Shown: positions 22,787 through 32,134, numbered from the stretch's first letter. The stretch is 64,000 bases of DNA from Caccovivens sp964594865 (GCA_964594865.1 CAZQMZ010000003.1:1-64000), one strand, 5' to 3'. Made by a program: numbers and translations. Notes: generated by a model from the letters alone, not told the origin.

Positions 22787-23401
22787 TCATAAACACTTGA
22801 TTTCGATTTCTTTTTTGCGACTTCTGATCTTTCCAATCAGCCAAACAACCAAATTCATCAGCACAAAAATTCCAATCAAAATCAAAGAGAACATAAAGAT
22901 GAAAAAGGCAGAGTTTTCAAACAACAAGCATATGGCGATGACAACACTACAAGAGAGCGCTTCTCCAATTAAAATTGACAAAAACCCTTGCCAAATTTTG
23001 AGATTTGTCATCCCAGCAATCAAACTCCCCGTCCACACGCCCGTAAGCGGAAGTGGCACGGCAACAAAGGTGGAAAGCATCATGCATTTTTTGAATGTGG
23101 TGTTTTTTGCCTTTAATTTTTGAATTTGTTTTTCATAGCGCTTCATAAACTTCTCGCAAACAAAACCACTCGTCCGATTTTTCACCCATCGCGAAAAAAG
23201 AATAATCAAAATGGAAGGCAACATACCCCCAAGCAAAGCCACAAAAAACGCAGTGATTGGCGACAAAATTCCTTCACCCCAAATGGCAGTGGAAAGTGCA
23301 AAAGGAATGGCCACTCGACTTTCAAGCATTGGAATCATTGCCATAATAAGCACTGCCAAAATCACACAATTTGAAAAATTGTCTGCAAAAAAGTCTGTCA
23401 T
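22787..23401 (-). CDS. Small multidrug export family membrane protein (COG2426-like)
   Basis: 204 residues, about five hydrophobic segments. Marks of the family: AMIPMLESRVAIPFALS near the N-terminus (the P-x-x-E-x-R-x-A-I-P motif) and TFVAVPLPLTGVWTGSLIAG in the middle. Transport function is presumed from the Pfam name, not shown. Single gene between the recN terminator and a shared bidirectional terminator. Confidence 0.82.
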   Translation of the reverse strand: MTDFFADNFSNCVILAVLIMAMIPMLESRVAIPFALSTAIWGEGILSPITAFFVALLGGMLPSILIILFSRWVKNRTSGFVCEKFMKRYEKQIQKLKAKNTTFKKCMMLSTFVAVPLPLTGVWTGSLIAGMTNLKIWQGFLSILIGEALSCSVVIAICLLFENSAFFIFMFSLILIGIFVLMNLVVWLIGKIRSRKKEIEIKCL

Positions 23402-23438
23402 ATCAACCTCTCTAAAAAATTTTTAAGGATAAAAAAAT

Positions 23439-23468
23439 CAACCCTTCACAATAATATATGAAAGGTTG
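23439..23468 (-). terminator. Terminator of recN
   Basis: CAACCTTTC (23468-23460) and GAAGGGTTG (23447-23439) pair with one wobble; a T-run follows on the minus strand. Confidence 0.8.
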
Positions 23469-23489
23469 GTTTGAAATATTATATATTTT

Positions 23490-25148
23490 TTAGTTATGTA
23501 AAAATAACTTCTTTGCGTGTTCCAACGCAGTTTGTGAGATTTCGTTTCCATCGTCAATCAATCGTGCCACTTCAAAAACCGCCTGATTTTTGTCAAGTGA
23601 TGCCACCGTGGAGATTGTGGAAGAATTGACAACATCCTTTTTGACAAGCAAAAACTCATCCGCTTTGGACGCCACAACAGCTGTGTGCGTGATGCAAATG
23701 ATTTGTGTGTATTTTGATATATTCACCAGCTTTTCGGCAACTTTTCCCGCCGTTTGACCGCTCACACCGGCATCAATTTCATCAAAGATGACTGTTTGCA
23801 CAAAGTCTTTTTCCAACATAACATTCTTGAACGCCAAAAGCAGTCGCGAAAGTTCTCCGCCGGATGCCGTCTTATGCAAATCTCGAATCTCTTGCCCAAC
23901 ATTTGCCGAAAACATAAATTTCACAACGTCGAACCCTTTGCGTGTGAACTCTCCCCTTTCAAAATCAACTTTGAAATTTGTGCCCACCATTTGCAAATCT
24001 TCAAGTTCGTGACAAAGGCGGTCTTCAAAAACTTTTGCAAATTTCTTTCGCAATTCACTCAATTTTGTGCATGCATTTTCAAGTTGTTGTTGGATGACAA
24101 CCTGCTCTTTTTGCAGTTTTTCCAAAGTTTCTTGACTGTTTTCCAACTCTTCCAATTTTTGTTGGCATTTTTCTTGATAGTCCAAAATGTCTTCGATTGT
24201 CTTTCCATATTTCTTTGACAGTTTCTTTATAAGATCCAAACGTTCATCAATTCGCTCCAATTCCTTTGGGTCAAATTCAGTGTTTTGCTTGACTCCATCC
24301 AGAACTTCTGCCACATCCTTGATTTCATAATAACAATCTTCAATGCGTTGTCGACATTCTTCAATCTCTTTAAAGTTTGAAAGCGCCGAAAGACAATTTT
24401 TGACTTCATACAAAAGCCCTGTCACATTTTCACGATCTTCATCGAGTTTGCCCACTGCCAAACCAACACTCTCAAAAATCTTTTCGGAAGACGAGATAAA
24501 TTCAAACCTTTCGCGCAGTTCTTCCGCCTCACCAAGTTGCAAATGAGCATTTTCAATTTCGTCAATTTGATATTCCAAAAGTTCTTTTTCGCGCAGACGT
24601 TCACTTTCACTTCCGCCAAGAGCAGAAATCTTTCTCTTGACATCTTGAAGGTCGTCATAAAGTCGTTCAACCTCACCTTTCAAATTTTCCACATCAGCGC
24701 CGGCAAATTTATCCAAAAGCAAAAGGTGATTTTTGACATTCAAAAGACCAACGCTATCATGTTGCCCACAAAAGTCCGCCAACTTTTCAGAAAGTGTTTG
24801 CAACATTTTTGCGGTTGCCGGAAAGCCATTCACTTTGACAGAAGACTTTCCTTCCTGAGAGAGTGTGCGCGAGATGACAAGCTCATCCTCGACATCAATT
24901 TCCCATTCACGCAAAACATCTTTCTCGCTTTCAGACAATTCCACAAACACCCCATCAACCCTGAGAGAAGCTTCGCCAGAGCGAATCAAATTCTTATCCG
25001 CCTTGGCACCCAACAAAAAACTTAAAGCATCAATGATGATGCTCTTGCCCGCACCCGATTGACCCAAAAGACAATTGAAGCCATTCTTAAATTCTATTGT
25101 TTGTTTTTTGATTAAAGCAACATTTGTCAAAGTTAAAGATGAAAGCAT
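23490..25148 (-). CDS. recN: DNA repair protein RecN
   Basis: SMC-like ATPase for double-strand break repair. About 552 residues. Walker A GQSGAGKSIIIDAL at the N-terminus, long coiled coil (about 150-370), signature ASGGELSRLLLAFK and Walker B TVIFDEIDAGVSG at the C-terminal end. Start ATG 25148 (MLSSLTLTNVALI) has AGAGGA 6 nt upstream; the extra N-terminal residues up to 25184 lack the family pattern. Follows argR, as in B. subtilis ahrC-recN, but has its own promoter and argR has a terminator, so the two may be read separately. Confidence 0.95.
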   Translation of the reverse strand: MLSSLTLTNVALIKKQTIEFKNGFNCLLGQSGAGKSIIIDALSFLLGAKADKNLIRSGEASLRVDGVFVELSESEKDVLREWEIDVEDELVISRTLSQEGKSSVKVNGFPATAKMLQTLSEKLADFCGQHDSVGLLNVKNHLLLLDKFAGADVENLKGEVERLYDDLQDVKRKISALGGSESERLREKELLEYQIDEIENAHLQLGEAEELRERFEFISSSEKIFESVGLAVGKLDEDRENVTGLLYEVKNCLSALSNFKEIEECRQRIEDCYYEIKDVAEVLDGVKQNTEFDPKELERIDERLDLIKKLSKKYGKTIEDILDYQEKCQQKLEELENSQETLEKLQKEQVVIQQQLENACTKLSELRKKFAKVFEDRLCHELEDLQMVGTNFKVDFERGEFTRKGFDVVKFMFSANVGQEIRDLHKTASGGELSRLLLAFKNVMLEKDFVQTVIFDEIDAGVSGQTAGKVAEKLVNISKYTQIICITHTAVVASKADEFLLVKKDVVNSSTISTVASLDKNQAVFEVARLIDDGNEISQTALEHAKKLFLHN

Positions 25149-25166
25149 TTTCGTTCCTCTATTTTG

Positions 25167-25195
25167 ATTATAACACAACATCATAAATTTTTCAA
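25167..25195 (-). promoter_or_regulatory. Promoter of recN
   Basis: TTGAAA (25195-25190), 17-bp spacer, TATAAT (25172-25167) on the minus strand. Confidence 0.8.
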
Positions 25196-25225
25196 ACTAA
25201 ATTGAACAAAAGTGAAGATAAAAAA

Positions 25226-25255
25226 AGTTGATTTCATTCTTAAACGAAATCAACT
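25226..25255 (-). terminator. Terminator of argR
   Basis: Perfect 10-bp arms AGTTGATTTC (25226-25235) and GAAATCAACT (25246-25255) with a T-run on the minus strand. Confidence 0.9.
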
Positions 25256-25292
25256 AAATTAAAGCAATGGTCCTATCCAATAAGCCAACTAA

Positions 25293-25745
25293 TCACATCA
25301 TCATCTGTTGTAGAGTGGAAACAGACTCGCTGGCAAAAGTTGTGGTTGGAAAAATCAACATCACTGTGTCGTCGCCATAAGTTGCACCCATAAGTTCTGA
25401 TAAATTGAGTTTGTCGATGAAAGAGCAAACGCCAGAGCCCATACCTTTGATTGTCCTGATCACCACCAAGTTGAGAGCACTCTTCACAGAGATGACGCTT
25501 TCTTTGAAGATGTTTATGTATTTGTTGGACACGACTTGCTGTTCAGAACCCAAAATGGCATATTTATATTTTCCCGAACTGCCTTGAATTTTTGTCAAAC
25601 CCAACTCTTTGATATCACGAGAAATTGTCGCTTGAGTGATATCAAAGTTGGCGTTTTTCAATTCACGAGCCAATTCTTCTTGTGTTTCAATCTCTTTTGT
25701 GGAGATAAGTTCCAAAATTTTTGATTGTCTTGAACTTCTTGCCAT
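25293..25745 (-). CDS. argR: Arginine repressor ArgR/AhrC
   Basis: Arginine-dependent hexameric repressor/activator. 150 residues. N-terminal winged helix (RQSKILELISTKEIETQEELARELKNANFDITQATISRDIKELGLTKI region) and C-terminal oligomerisation/arginine-binding domain with VVIRTIKGMGSGVCSFIDKL and the conserved TYGDDTVMLIF (Asp pair for arginine). ARG-box-like sites stand on both sides of its promoter, so autoregulation is likely. No arginine biosynthesis genes are in the window. Confidence 0.95.
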   Translation of the reverse strand: MARSSRQSKILELISTKEIETQEELARELKNANFDITQATISRDIKELGLTKIQGSSGKYKYAILGSEQQVVSNKYINIFKESVISVKSALNLVVIRTIKGMGSGVCSFIDKLNLSELMGATYGDDTVMLIFPTTTFASESVSTLQQMMM

Positions 25746-25762
25746 TTTTGCGCTCCTTAACG

Positions 25763-25793
25763 GCTACACTGCCCTAAATTACGGCGATGTAGC
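25763..25793 (-). promoter_or_regulatory. Leader hairpin of argR
   Basis: GCTACA/TGTAGC outer arms (25763-25768 and 25788-25793) with an inner GCC/GGC pair, in the 5' leader about 20 nt before the argR ATG. Confidence 0.45.
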
Positions 25794-25798
25794 GATTT

Positions 25799-25832
25799 TT
25801 GCATAAATATAAATTTATGATTATTCATGCAA
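25799..25832 (-). promoter_or_regulatory. ARG-box-like site overlapping the argR start site
   Basis: TGCATAAAT...ATTCATGCA with near-palindromic AT-rich core; half sites agree with the AhrC pattern TGnATwwwwATnCA only in part. Lies directly downstream of the -10 box. Confidence 0.45.
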
Positions 25833-25840
25833 TTTTGATA

Positions 25841-25869
25841 ATTATACAATAAAATTTATAAAAATGCAA
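25841..25869 (-). promoter_or_regulatory. Promoter of argR
   Basis: TTGCAT (25869-25864), 17-bp spacer, TATAAT (25846-25841) on the minus strand. Confidence 0.8.
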
Positions 25870-25877
25870 GCGATTTT

Positions 25878-25891
25878 TGCATATTTATTCA
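25878..25891. promoter_or_regulatory. ARG box upstream of argR
   Basis: TGCATATTTATTCA fits TGnATwwwwATnCA at every position. Just upstream of the -35 box. Confidence 0.6.
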
Positions 25892-26071
25892 TGAATTTTT
25901 TATAAAAATATACATTTCTGTAAATTTATAAATTCGAAATTAATAAATTTACACTTTTATGCATACTCTCATTTATCCCAAAACCAGAATAAGCAAATCT
26001 ACCTTACTTCTCAAAGAATATCAGTCGCCCAAAAACTTTTCAAGACTTTGTGTCAAAATTTTTGCAACAAA

Positions 26072-26103
26072 AAAAATCTATCAAAAATTTTGACAGATTT
26101 TTA
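26072..26103 (-). terminator. Terminator of nifZ-thiI
   Basis: Hairpin AAAATCT-A-TCAAAA / TTTTGA-C-AGATTTT with an AT loop and a T8 run on the minus strand. The rest of the gap up to argR (about 25900-26070) holds no gene that I can see. Confidence 0.75.
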
Positions 26104-26119
26104 AATTCACTTTCAAAAA

Positions 26120-27283
26120 TCAATAGCAATCAATCTCAACAATCTCATCATTCTCAACCGCCTTGTTGACAAGATTGTCTATATCAAGATTTTGTTCCAA
26201 AAACTCCGCGCGTTTGATGGTTGGTCGGATCACAGGATTTTTTGGAAGAAACACAGTGCAACAATCTTCATAAGGCAAAATTGAAGTTTCATAAGTTCCA
26301 ATCTTATTTGCCACTTTCATGATCTCTTCCTTGTCAAATGCAATAAGTGGTCGAAAGACAGGAAGGTTGACAACCGAATTTGTCACATTCATACTTTGCA
26401 TAGTTTGGCTCGCCACCTGCCCTAAACTTTCACCTGTGACAATCGCACCAAGGTCATTTTGCAAACAAAGTTTTTCAGCAATTCGCATCATAATTCGTCG
26501 CATGATTGTGATCATATATTCGGCGTCACAACTTTTGTGAATCTGCTCTTGAATTTCAGTGAACGATATCACATGAAGTTTGATTTTTCCGCAATATGTT
26601 GAAATCTCTTTGGCAAGTTGAATAACTTTCTCTTTTGCTTGAACACTTGTGTATGGATATGAATGAAAATGCACAGCTTCAAATTTAAGTCCGCGCTTGG
26701 ACATCAAAAAGCCAGCCACAGGACTGTCAATTCCGCCAGACAAAAGCAAAAGCCCTTTTCCAGCACTTCCAAGAGGCAACCCACCAGCGCAAGAAAACAA
26801 CCTGTCATATATATATGTCTTGCCATTATTTCGCACTTCCACAAACACAACAACTTCCGGATGATATAAATCAACCTTTAAGGACGGATATTTGCGCAGA
26901 ATTACATCACCAAGATGAGCACTTAATTCCATTGACGACATCGCAAATCTCTTGTCCGCGCGTTTTGTTTCCACCTTAAAAGTTTTGTAAGAAGAAAAAT
27001 CAAGGCTCGAAGCATACTGTTCGATATTTTCCAAAGTTGTGTCCAACTCCACAGCATCGGCAATTGCAATCAAACCAAACACCTGTTGCAATTTAGCAAT
27101 GATTTCATCCTCAAGATTGACGTCATAGTCAGAAACAACCAAGCGACCTTGAGTTTCGTGCAAAGCAAAATTGAACTGACGAAGTTTTTGTCGAATATTT
27201 GACATCAAAAGAGAGATAAACTCATGTCGATTTTTACCCTTTAAAAACAATTCTCCAAATTTCAGCAACAAAACTTTTTTCAT
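26120..27283 (-). CDS. thiI: tRNA 4-thiouridine synthetase ThiI
   Basis: Adenylates U8 of tRNA and inserts sulfur to make s4U. 387 residues: N-terminal ferredoxin-like plus THUMP domains (about 1-165) and the PP-loop ATP pyrophosphatase domain with SGGIDSPVAGFLMSKRG. It lacks the C-terminal rhodanese domain of the E. coli protein, as is usual in Firmicutes. The next gene upstream is a cysteine desulfurase 20 bp away, the same pairing as nifZ-thiI in B. subtilis, so sulfur probably comes straight from that enzyme. Confidence 0.95.
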   Translation of the reverse strand: MKKVLLLKFGELFLKGKNRHEFISLLMSNIRQKLRQFNFALHETQGRLVVSDYDVNLEDEIIAKLQQVFGLIAIADAVELDTTLENIEQYASSLDFSSYKTFKVETKRADKRFAMSSMELSAHLGDVILRKYPSLKVDLYHPEVVVFVEVRNNGKTYIYDRLFSCAGGLPLGSAGKGLLLLSGGIDSPVAGFLMSKRGLKFEAVHFHSYPYTSVQAKEKVIQLAKEISTYCGKIKLHVISFTEIQEQIHKSCDAEYMITIMRRIMMRIAEKLCLQNDLGAIVTGESLGQVASQTMQSMNVTNSVVNLPVFRPLIAFDKEEIMKVANKIGTYETSILPYEDCCTVFLPKNPVIRPTIKRAEFLEQNLDIDNLVNKAVENDEIVEIDCY

Positions 27284-27303
27284 AACCTTTCCTTATATAT
27301 CTG

Positions 27304-28431
27304 TCAAGACACTCTTTTCTTTATGTCGAGATAGACTTTTGAAATAATTTGCCCCGCTTTTGCCACTTCTTCATCGGTCATATAAGCATTGAAGCTTATG
27401 CGCGCACTTGAAATGATTTCATCTTTTGAAAGTCCAATACACTCCAAAACGCGATTGCCAGCTTTCTTTGCCGAACACGCACTTCCAAGCCCAATGATCA
27501 CCCCTTCTTGATTGAGAGCGTGAAGCATAGTTTCGCCTTTTACACCAGAAAATATGATATTCTCAATATATGGCGACCCACCATTTTCGCCAAAATCACG
27601 AACAATCAACCCCGGTGCATTGAGATTTTCATTGAAAATTTTCTTCAACTTCAAAACTCTTTCAAAATTTGCTTTTTCATCAATCAACTCAACCGCTTTT
27701 TTGAGTTGCATAATTCCAGAAACATTTTCCGTGCCCGAACGAAGCGAGTATTGCTGTCCACCGCCTTCAAAGAGTGTTTTCAAGTTGTTTTTGTTTTTGA
27801 CATAAAGTCCCGCAATTCCCTTTGGCGCGTGAATTTTGTGACCACTGAAAGAATATAGATCCACCGCAGTTTGTTTGAGAGAAAGTGTAATTTTCATAAA
27901 CCCTTGCACTCCGTCAACATGAAAAATTGCGTTTGGACAGATTTTGTTTTTAATGTCAGAGATTTTTTTCAAATCGTTGATTGCGCCGGTTTCGTTATTG
28001 ACATGCATGACACTTATCAATCTTGTTCTTGCAGACAGAACACTTTCAAGTTTTTGATAATCCACACAGCCATTTGCCATCAGCGGAACAAAATGAACAA
28101 TAACTCCGTCTTGTTGCAACTTTTTGGCCACATTATAGACCGACGGATGTTCACCGTCCGCAAAAACATATTCCCACTTTCCCGTTCTCAAGGATCCTTT
28201 GATTGCAAGGTTATTGCTTTCGGTGGCACAACTTGTGAAAAGGATGTTTCCTTCGCTCGCACCCAACTTTTTCAAAAAAAGTCTTTCTGCATCAGCAACA
28301 AGTTTTGAAACTTCCAAAGACTGCATTGACAAAGCAGAAGGATTATAAAAATTCTCGCATGAAAAATGCTTGTGGACGTCCACACATTCTTCAAACATAC
28401 AGGTCGTTCCGGCATTGTCGAGATAGATCAT
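27304..28431 (-). CDS. nifZ: Cysteine desulfurase dedicated to ThiI (NifZ-like)
   Basis: 375 residues, PLP-dependent. YLDNAGTT opening, cofactor lysine in FSGHKIHAPKGIAGLYV (about Lys205), DGVQGF, and the active-site cysteine in GLGSACSAKKAGNR (about Cys325). The short active loop and the pairing with thiI match the B. subtilis NifZ branch, which serves tRNA thiolation rather than general Fe-S assembly. First gene of the two-gene operon; AAGGAG is just upstream of the ATG. Confidence 0.88.
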   Translation of the reverse strand: MIYLDNAGTTCMFEECVDVHKHFSCENFYNPSALSMQSLEVSKLVADAERLFLKKLGASEGNILFTSCATESNNLAIKGSLRTGKWEYVFADGEHPSVYNVAKKLQQDGVIVHFVPLMANGCVDYQKLESVLSARTRLISVMHVNNETGAINDLKKISDIKNKICPNAIFHVDGVQGFMKITLSLKQTAVDLYSFSGHKIHAPKGIAGLYVKNKNNLKTLFEGGGQQYSLRSGTENVSGIMQLKKAVELIDEKANFERVLKLKKIFNENLNAPGLIVRDFGENGGSPYIENIIFSGVKGETMLHALNQEGVIIGLGSACSAKKAGNRVLECIGLSKDEIISSARISFNAYMTDEEVAKAGQIISKVYLDIKKRVS

Positions 28432-28450
28432 AAAAACTCCTTACAAAAGC

Positions 28451-28524
28451 TTGCGTAACATCCCAAAACATTGCATATCACACCAAATCTTGTTGTATTA
28501 TGCATATAGCACCACAAAATGTTG
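28451..28524. repeat. Dispersed palindromic repeat, copy E
   Basis: Several degenerate units: TTGCGTAACATCCC, TTGCATATCACACC, TTGTTGTATTATGCA and CACCACAAAATGTTG. Lies between the start of the nifZ-like gene and the 3' end of pheT. Confidence 0.6.
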
Positions 28525-28559
28525 AATTTTATCAACAATTTCTCATTAAACAAAACCCA

Positions 28560-30971
28560 TTATTCTTTTCGCAAAATTGCACCAAATCTATGTTCCAAAC
28601 TTCTCAAGATTTTGTTAACAGCCGAATTGATTTCTTCGCCTGTCAAAGTTTTCTCTTCACTCATGAAGATGATCTTATATGCCATACTCTTCTTTCCGGC
28701 AGTCAAAAGTTTGCTTCGATATACATCAAAAAGTTTGACATCAAACAAAATCTTCCCGCCCGCCGATCTGATTGCAGATTCAAGTTCTGCATTCGTCAAT
28801 TTTTCATCAACAACAATGGCAATATCTCTCTCCACAGTTGGAAATTTTGAAATCTCTTTTGTTTCATACTGCTTTTCTGGCAAACTTGCAAGATAGTCAG
28901 TGTCAATCTCTCCATAATATACGTCTTGACTGATGTCATAATTTTTCAAAACAGTCTTATGAACTTTCCCAAACCATCCAATCACCTTGCCGTCTTCACT
29001 GATGATGTCCGCACTTACGCCACTGTGAAGATAAGGCTCTTTTGAGCGTTCAAGTTTATATTTCACAGAAGTTTGCACAAGCAGATTTTCAACCACATTT
29101 TTGAGATTGAAGAAATCATAATCGTTCTCACAAACCGCAAAAGAAAGACGATTGTTCTCAATTGGGAGTTCTTTCAACGGCAAAGATTTTGGCTGATAAA
29201 CTCTGCCAACCTCAAAAAATCTCAAATCTTTGTTTCCCACTGAAAGATTGTATGCAACGTCCAAAAGAAGCGCGTGTGCCATAACAGTTCGAATAGTGGA
29301 CATATCTTCACTTATTGGATTGGCAATTTTGATAACCTTTCGTCTTTCATCCTTCTCATCAAGCAAAAGTTTGTCGCACACAGAAGCAGTGTATAAAGAA
29401 TAGTTGAGTGTTTCATAAAATCCGCAGTCGACCAAAGTGGTCTTCAAAGCATTTTCCAACTGCAAGCGAGGCTCAAATCTTCCAACAGTCGTTGCAGAAT
29501 TTTCAAACAAGCCACCTTCCATGTCGTTATAGACATCATAACCAAAAATTCTTATCACTTCTTCTGCAATGTCATTCTCATTCTTTATGTCATCGCGAAT
29601 ATATGGTGGTTGACAGGTCAATATGTCGCCGTTTTCCGTTGTTTCAATTCCAAGACCATTCAAAATTTGCAACATCTTTTTCTTTGGAATTTCCACTCCC
29701 AAAATTTTGCAAACTTTGGAATAAGAGATTTCAAGTTTTTGACACTGCGCAAGTTTTTGACTGCAAACGTCAATGATGCCGTCCACAATTTCACCACAAT
29801 GCAACTTGTCCACCAAATGTAAAGTGCGTTTCAATGCAAGTGTTGGCGAATTTATGTTCACACCTTTGGAATATCTCGACGAACTGTCCGTTGCGAGACC
29901 AAATTTTCTTGCCGTCAAACGCACACTTTTCAAGTCAAACACGGCACACTCAAACACTGTTTCCGTGGTGTTTTCGCTTATGCAAGAATTCACTCCGCCA
30001 ATCACACCAGCAATAACGACCGGCTTTTGAGCGTCAGCAATCACCATAACATCTTCGTCAAGTTGATATGTGTTACCATTCAAAACTTCAATTTTTTCGC
30101 CACGTTTTGCTTGACGTACTTCAATTTTGTGCCCGTCCAAAAATTTGTAATCAAATGCGTGCATAGGTTGCCCTTGCTCAATGAGGATATAGTTTGTGAT
30201 ATCAACCATAGTGTTGATTGGCTTGATGTCCACAGCATGTAGACGACTTCTCATCCAAAGAGGAGAGCGTTCAAGCTTGATGTTTTTGACATAGGAAGCC
30301 ATATATCTTGGGCAATTTGGAGTTTTGACATCAACACTAAGAAAATTTTTGACATCGCCACCAACCGTTTTGTATGAAACATCAAAATCCTTAAACTTCT
30401 TGTCAAAGATGGCACAAACTTCACGAGCAATTCCAACAACACTGTTGCAATCAGGACGATTTGGTGTGACATTGATGTCAAAAACAACGTCATTCAAAAG
30501 AAGTGCATCTTCAATTTTTGCGCCAATCTTGAAATCGTTTGGCAGAATCAAAATGCCATTGACGCCAGCACCTTCAAAATAATTCTCATCAACACCAAGT
30601 TCTTCACCCGAACAAAACATACCTTCGCTTGGCACACCACGAAAATTGGTCGGTTTGATTTTCACGCCGTTGCAAAGGTCGGCACCGTCCAACGCCACAG
30701 GCACAACCGCACCTTCAAAAACGTTGGTGGCGGAAGTTATGATTTGCACCTTTTTGAACCCAACGTCAACTTTACACACAACCAATCTGTCTGCCGAAGG
30801 ATGTTTTTCAATCTTATCAATCCTGCTTACATAGACATCGTGCAAATACTCGTTCATGCAAATGACATCTTCCACTTCAAAACCAGAAGTTGTCAATCTT
30901 TTTGCCACTTCGTCTGCAGAAATATCCTTCAAATCCACAAAATCTTTAAGCCAATTATAAGAAACCTTCAT
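28560..30971 (-). CDS. pheT: Phenylalanyl-tRNA synthetase beta subunit
   Basis: About 803 residues. N-terminal MKVSYNWLKDFVDL, the EMAP-like tRNA-binding domain (about 40-155), B3/B4 editing domain, B5 domain (about 405-475), the catalytic-like core and a C-terminal anticodon-binding fold (about 710-803). Start ATG 30971 has GGGAG upstream; the in-frame extension to 31046 runs into a repeat element and is rejected. Works as an alpha2-beta2 tetramer with PheS, 107 bp upstream, and is controlled by the T-box in front of pheS. Confidence 0.96.
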   Translation of the reverse strand: MKVSYNWLKDFVDLKDISADEVAKRLTTSGFEVEDVICMNEYLHDVYVSRIDKIEKHPSADRLVVCKVDVGFKKVQIITSATNVFEGAVVPVALDGADLCNGVKIKPTNFRGVPSEGMFCSGEELGVDENYFEGAGVNGILILPNDFKIGAKIEDALLLNDVVFDINVTPNRPDCNSVVGIAREVCAIFDKKFKDFDVSYKTVGGDVKNFLSVDVKTPNCPRYMASYVKNIKLERSPLWMRSRLHAVDIKPINTMVDITNYILIEQGQPMHAFDYKFLDGHKIEVRQAKRGEKIEVLNGNTYQLDEDVMVIADAQKPVVIAGVIGGVNSCISENTTETVFECAVFDLKSVRLTARKFGLATDSSSRYSKGVNINSPTLALKRTLHLVDKLHCGEIVDGIIDVCSQKLAQCQKLEISYSKVCKILGVEIPKKKMLQILNGLGIETTENGDILTCQPPYIRDDIKNENDIAEEVIRIFGYDVYNDMEGGLFENSATTVGRFEPRLQLENALKTTLVDCGFYETLNYSLYTASVCDKLLLDEKDERRKVIKIANPISEDMSTIRTVMAHALLLDVAYNLSVGNKDLRFFEVGRVYQPKSLPLKELPIENNRLSFAVCENDYDFFNLKNVVENLLVQTSVKYKLERSKEPYLHSGVSADIISEDGKVIGWFGKVHKTVLKNYDISQDVYYGEIDTDYLASLPEKQYETKEISKFPTVERDIAIVVDEKLTNAELESAIRSAGGKILFDVKLFDVYRSKLLTAGKKSMAYKIIFMSEEKTLTGEEINSAVNKILRSLEHRFGAILRKE

Positions 30972-31003
30972 ATCTTTTCTCCCTTTTTCAAGTTCAATCC
31001 ACT

Positions 31004-31071
31004 TTGCGTAATACCGCAATATATGGTGTATTATGTTGCATACCACACATTATTTTGTGTATTATACAACC
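31004..31071. repeat. Dispersed palindromic repeat, copy F
   Basis: Inserted between pheS and pheT inside the operon. The 40 bp at 31013-31052 match copy G (50811-50850) in inverted orientation at 36 of 40 positions by hand alignment. Confidence 0.75.
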
Positions 31072-31078
31072 ATTTCAA

Positions 31079-32098
31079 CTATCTCATTTGTTTCAAAAAT
31101 CTCAAATCGTTTCTGAACAAATATTTGATGTTTGGAATTTTGTTGGCAACCATGACACTTCGGTCAATCCCCGGACCAAAAGCAAAACCACTATATTTTT
31201 TGCTGTCAATCCCTGCCATTTCCAAAATTTTTGGATTTACAATCCCACCACCAAAAAATTCTGAAAAACCTGTTCCCTTACACAAAGAACATCCTTTACC
31301 CTGACATCTCTGACAAGTGGCATCAATCTCAATACTTGGCTCTGTGAAAGGAAAGTATGATGGTCTAACTCTCATCTTAACATCTTTACCATACAACCTA
31401 ACCGCCATTTCTTTAACCATTGTCATAAAATCTTTTAAACTTACATTTTCGTCAATCACTAACGCTTCAAACTGATTAAATATTGGAGAATGTGAACTAT
31501 CATCATCGTTCCTATACACTCTTCCCGGACAAATTATCTTAAATGGAGGTTTAAAGGTATGCATCGCCCTAACCTGTGCTGGTGATGTGTGTGTGCGAAG
31601 AAGTATGTTTTCTGTGATATATAAAGAATCTTGCATATCTCTTGCTGGATGATTTTTTGGAACATTCAACGCCTCGAAATTATTGTAATCAGTTTCAATT
31701 TCAGGTGTTTGTATGCAAGTAAACCCCATTTCAATACAAAGTTCCATAAACTTGTTGTTAAAACGCGTCAAAGGATGTAAAGCCCCGCGTTCAATTCCCT
31801 TGCTTGGCTCGGTTATATCCACTTTCTCCTTTTCCATATCGGCAAGCAGTTTTTCGTTTTCAAGTTTTGCCAAAGTTTCAGAAAGCGCCCCTTCCAATTT
31901 TTGACGAACAGAATTTGCCAGCGAGCCTATTTCACGACGCTCTTCGCTTGGGACATCTTTCATTCCATGCAAAATTTGAGTCAGCGCACCAGCCTTCCCC
32001 AAATAGGTCACACGCACTTCGTCAAGTGTTTTCAAATCTTTTGCATTTTGAATTTCATTCATGGCATTCTTTAAAATTTGTTCAAGTTTTTCTTTCAT
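31079..32098 (-). CDS. pheS: Phenylalanyl-tRNA synthetase alpha subunit
   Basis: 339 residues. N-terminal coiled coil (1-85), then the class II catalytic core: HPLTRFNNKFMELCIEMGF (motif 1 region), RTHTSPAQVR, CPGRVYRNDDDSSHSPIFNQFE (motif 2) and GFAFGPGIDRSVMV (motif 3). The Cys-rich stretch CQRCQGKGCSLCKGTG is present. AAGGTGA serves as ribosome binding site. Downstream of the Phe T-box leader. Confidence 0.96.
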   Translation of the reverse strand: MKEKLEQILKNAMNEIQNAKDLKTLDEVRVTYLGKAGALTQILHGMKDVPSEERREIGSLANSVRQKLEGALSETLAKLENEKLLADMEKEKVDITEPSKGIERGALHPLTRFNNKFMELCIEMGFTCIQTPEIETDYNNFEALNVPKNHPARDMQDSLYITENILLRTHTSPAQVRAMHTFKPPFKIICPGRVYRNDDDSSHSPIFNQFEALVIDENVSLKDFMTMVKEMAVRLYGKDVKMRVRPSYFPFTEPSIEIDATCQRCQGKGCSLCKGTGFSEFFGGGIVNPKILEMAGIDSKKYSGFAFGPGIDRSVMVANKIPNIKYLFRNDLRFLKQMR

Positions 32099-32134
32099 GA
32101 TTTTGTCACCTTTTTTAGATAAATTTTTCTTTGT

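Noticed and set aside
28560..31046. Longer PheT start at 31046
   Set aside because: The extra 25 residues come from the repeat element F and the family start MKVSYNWL is at 30971 with GGGAG in front.
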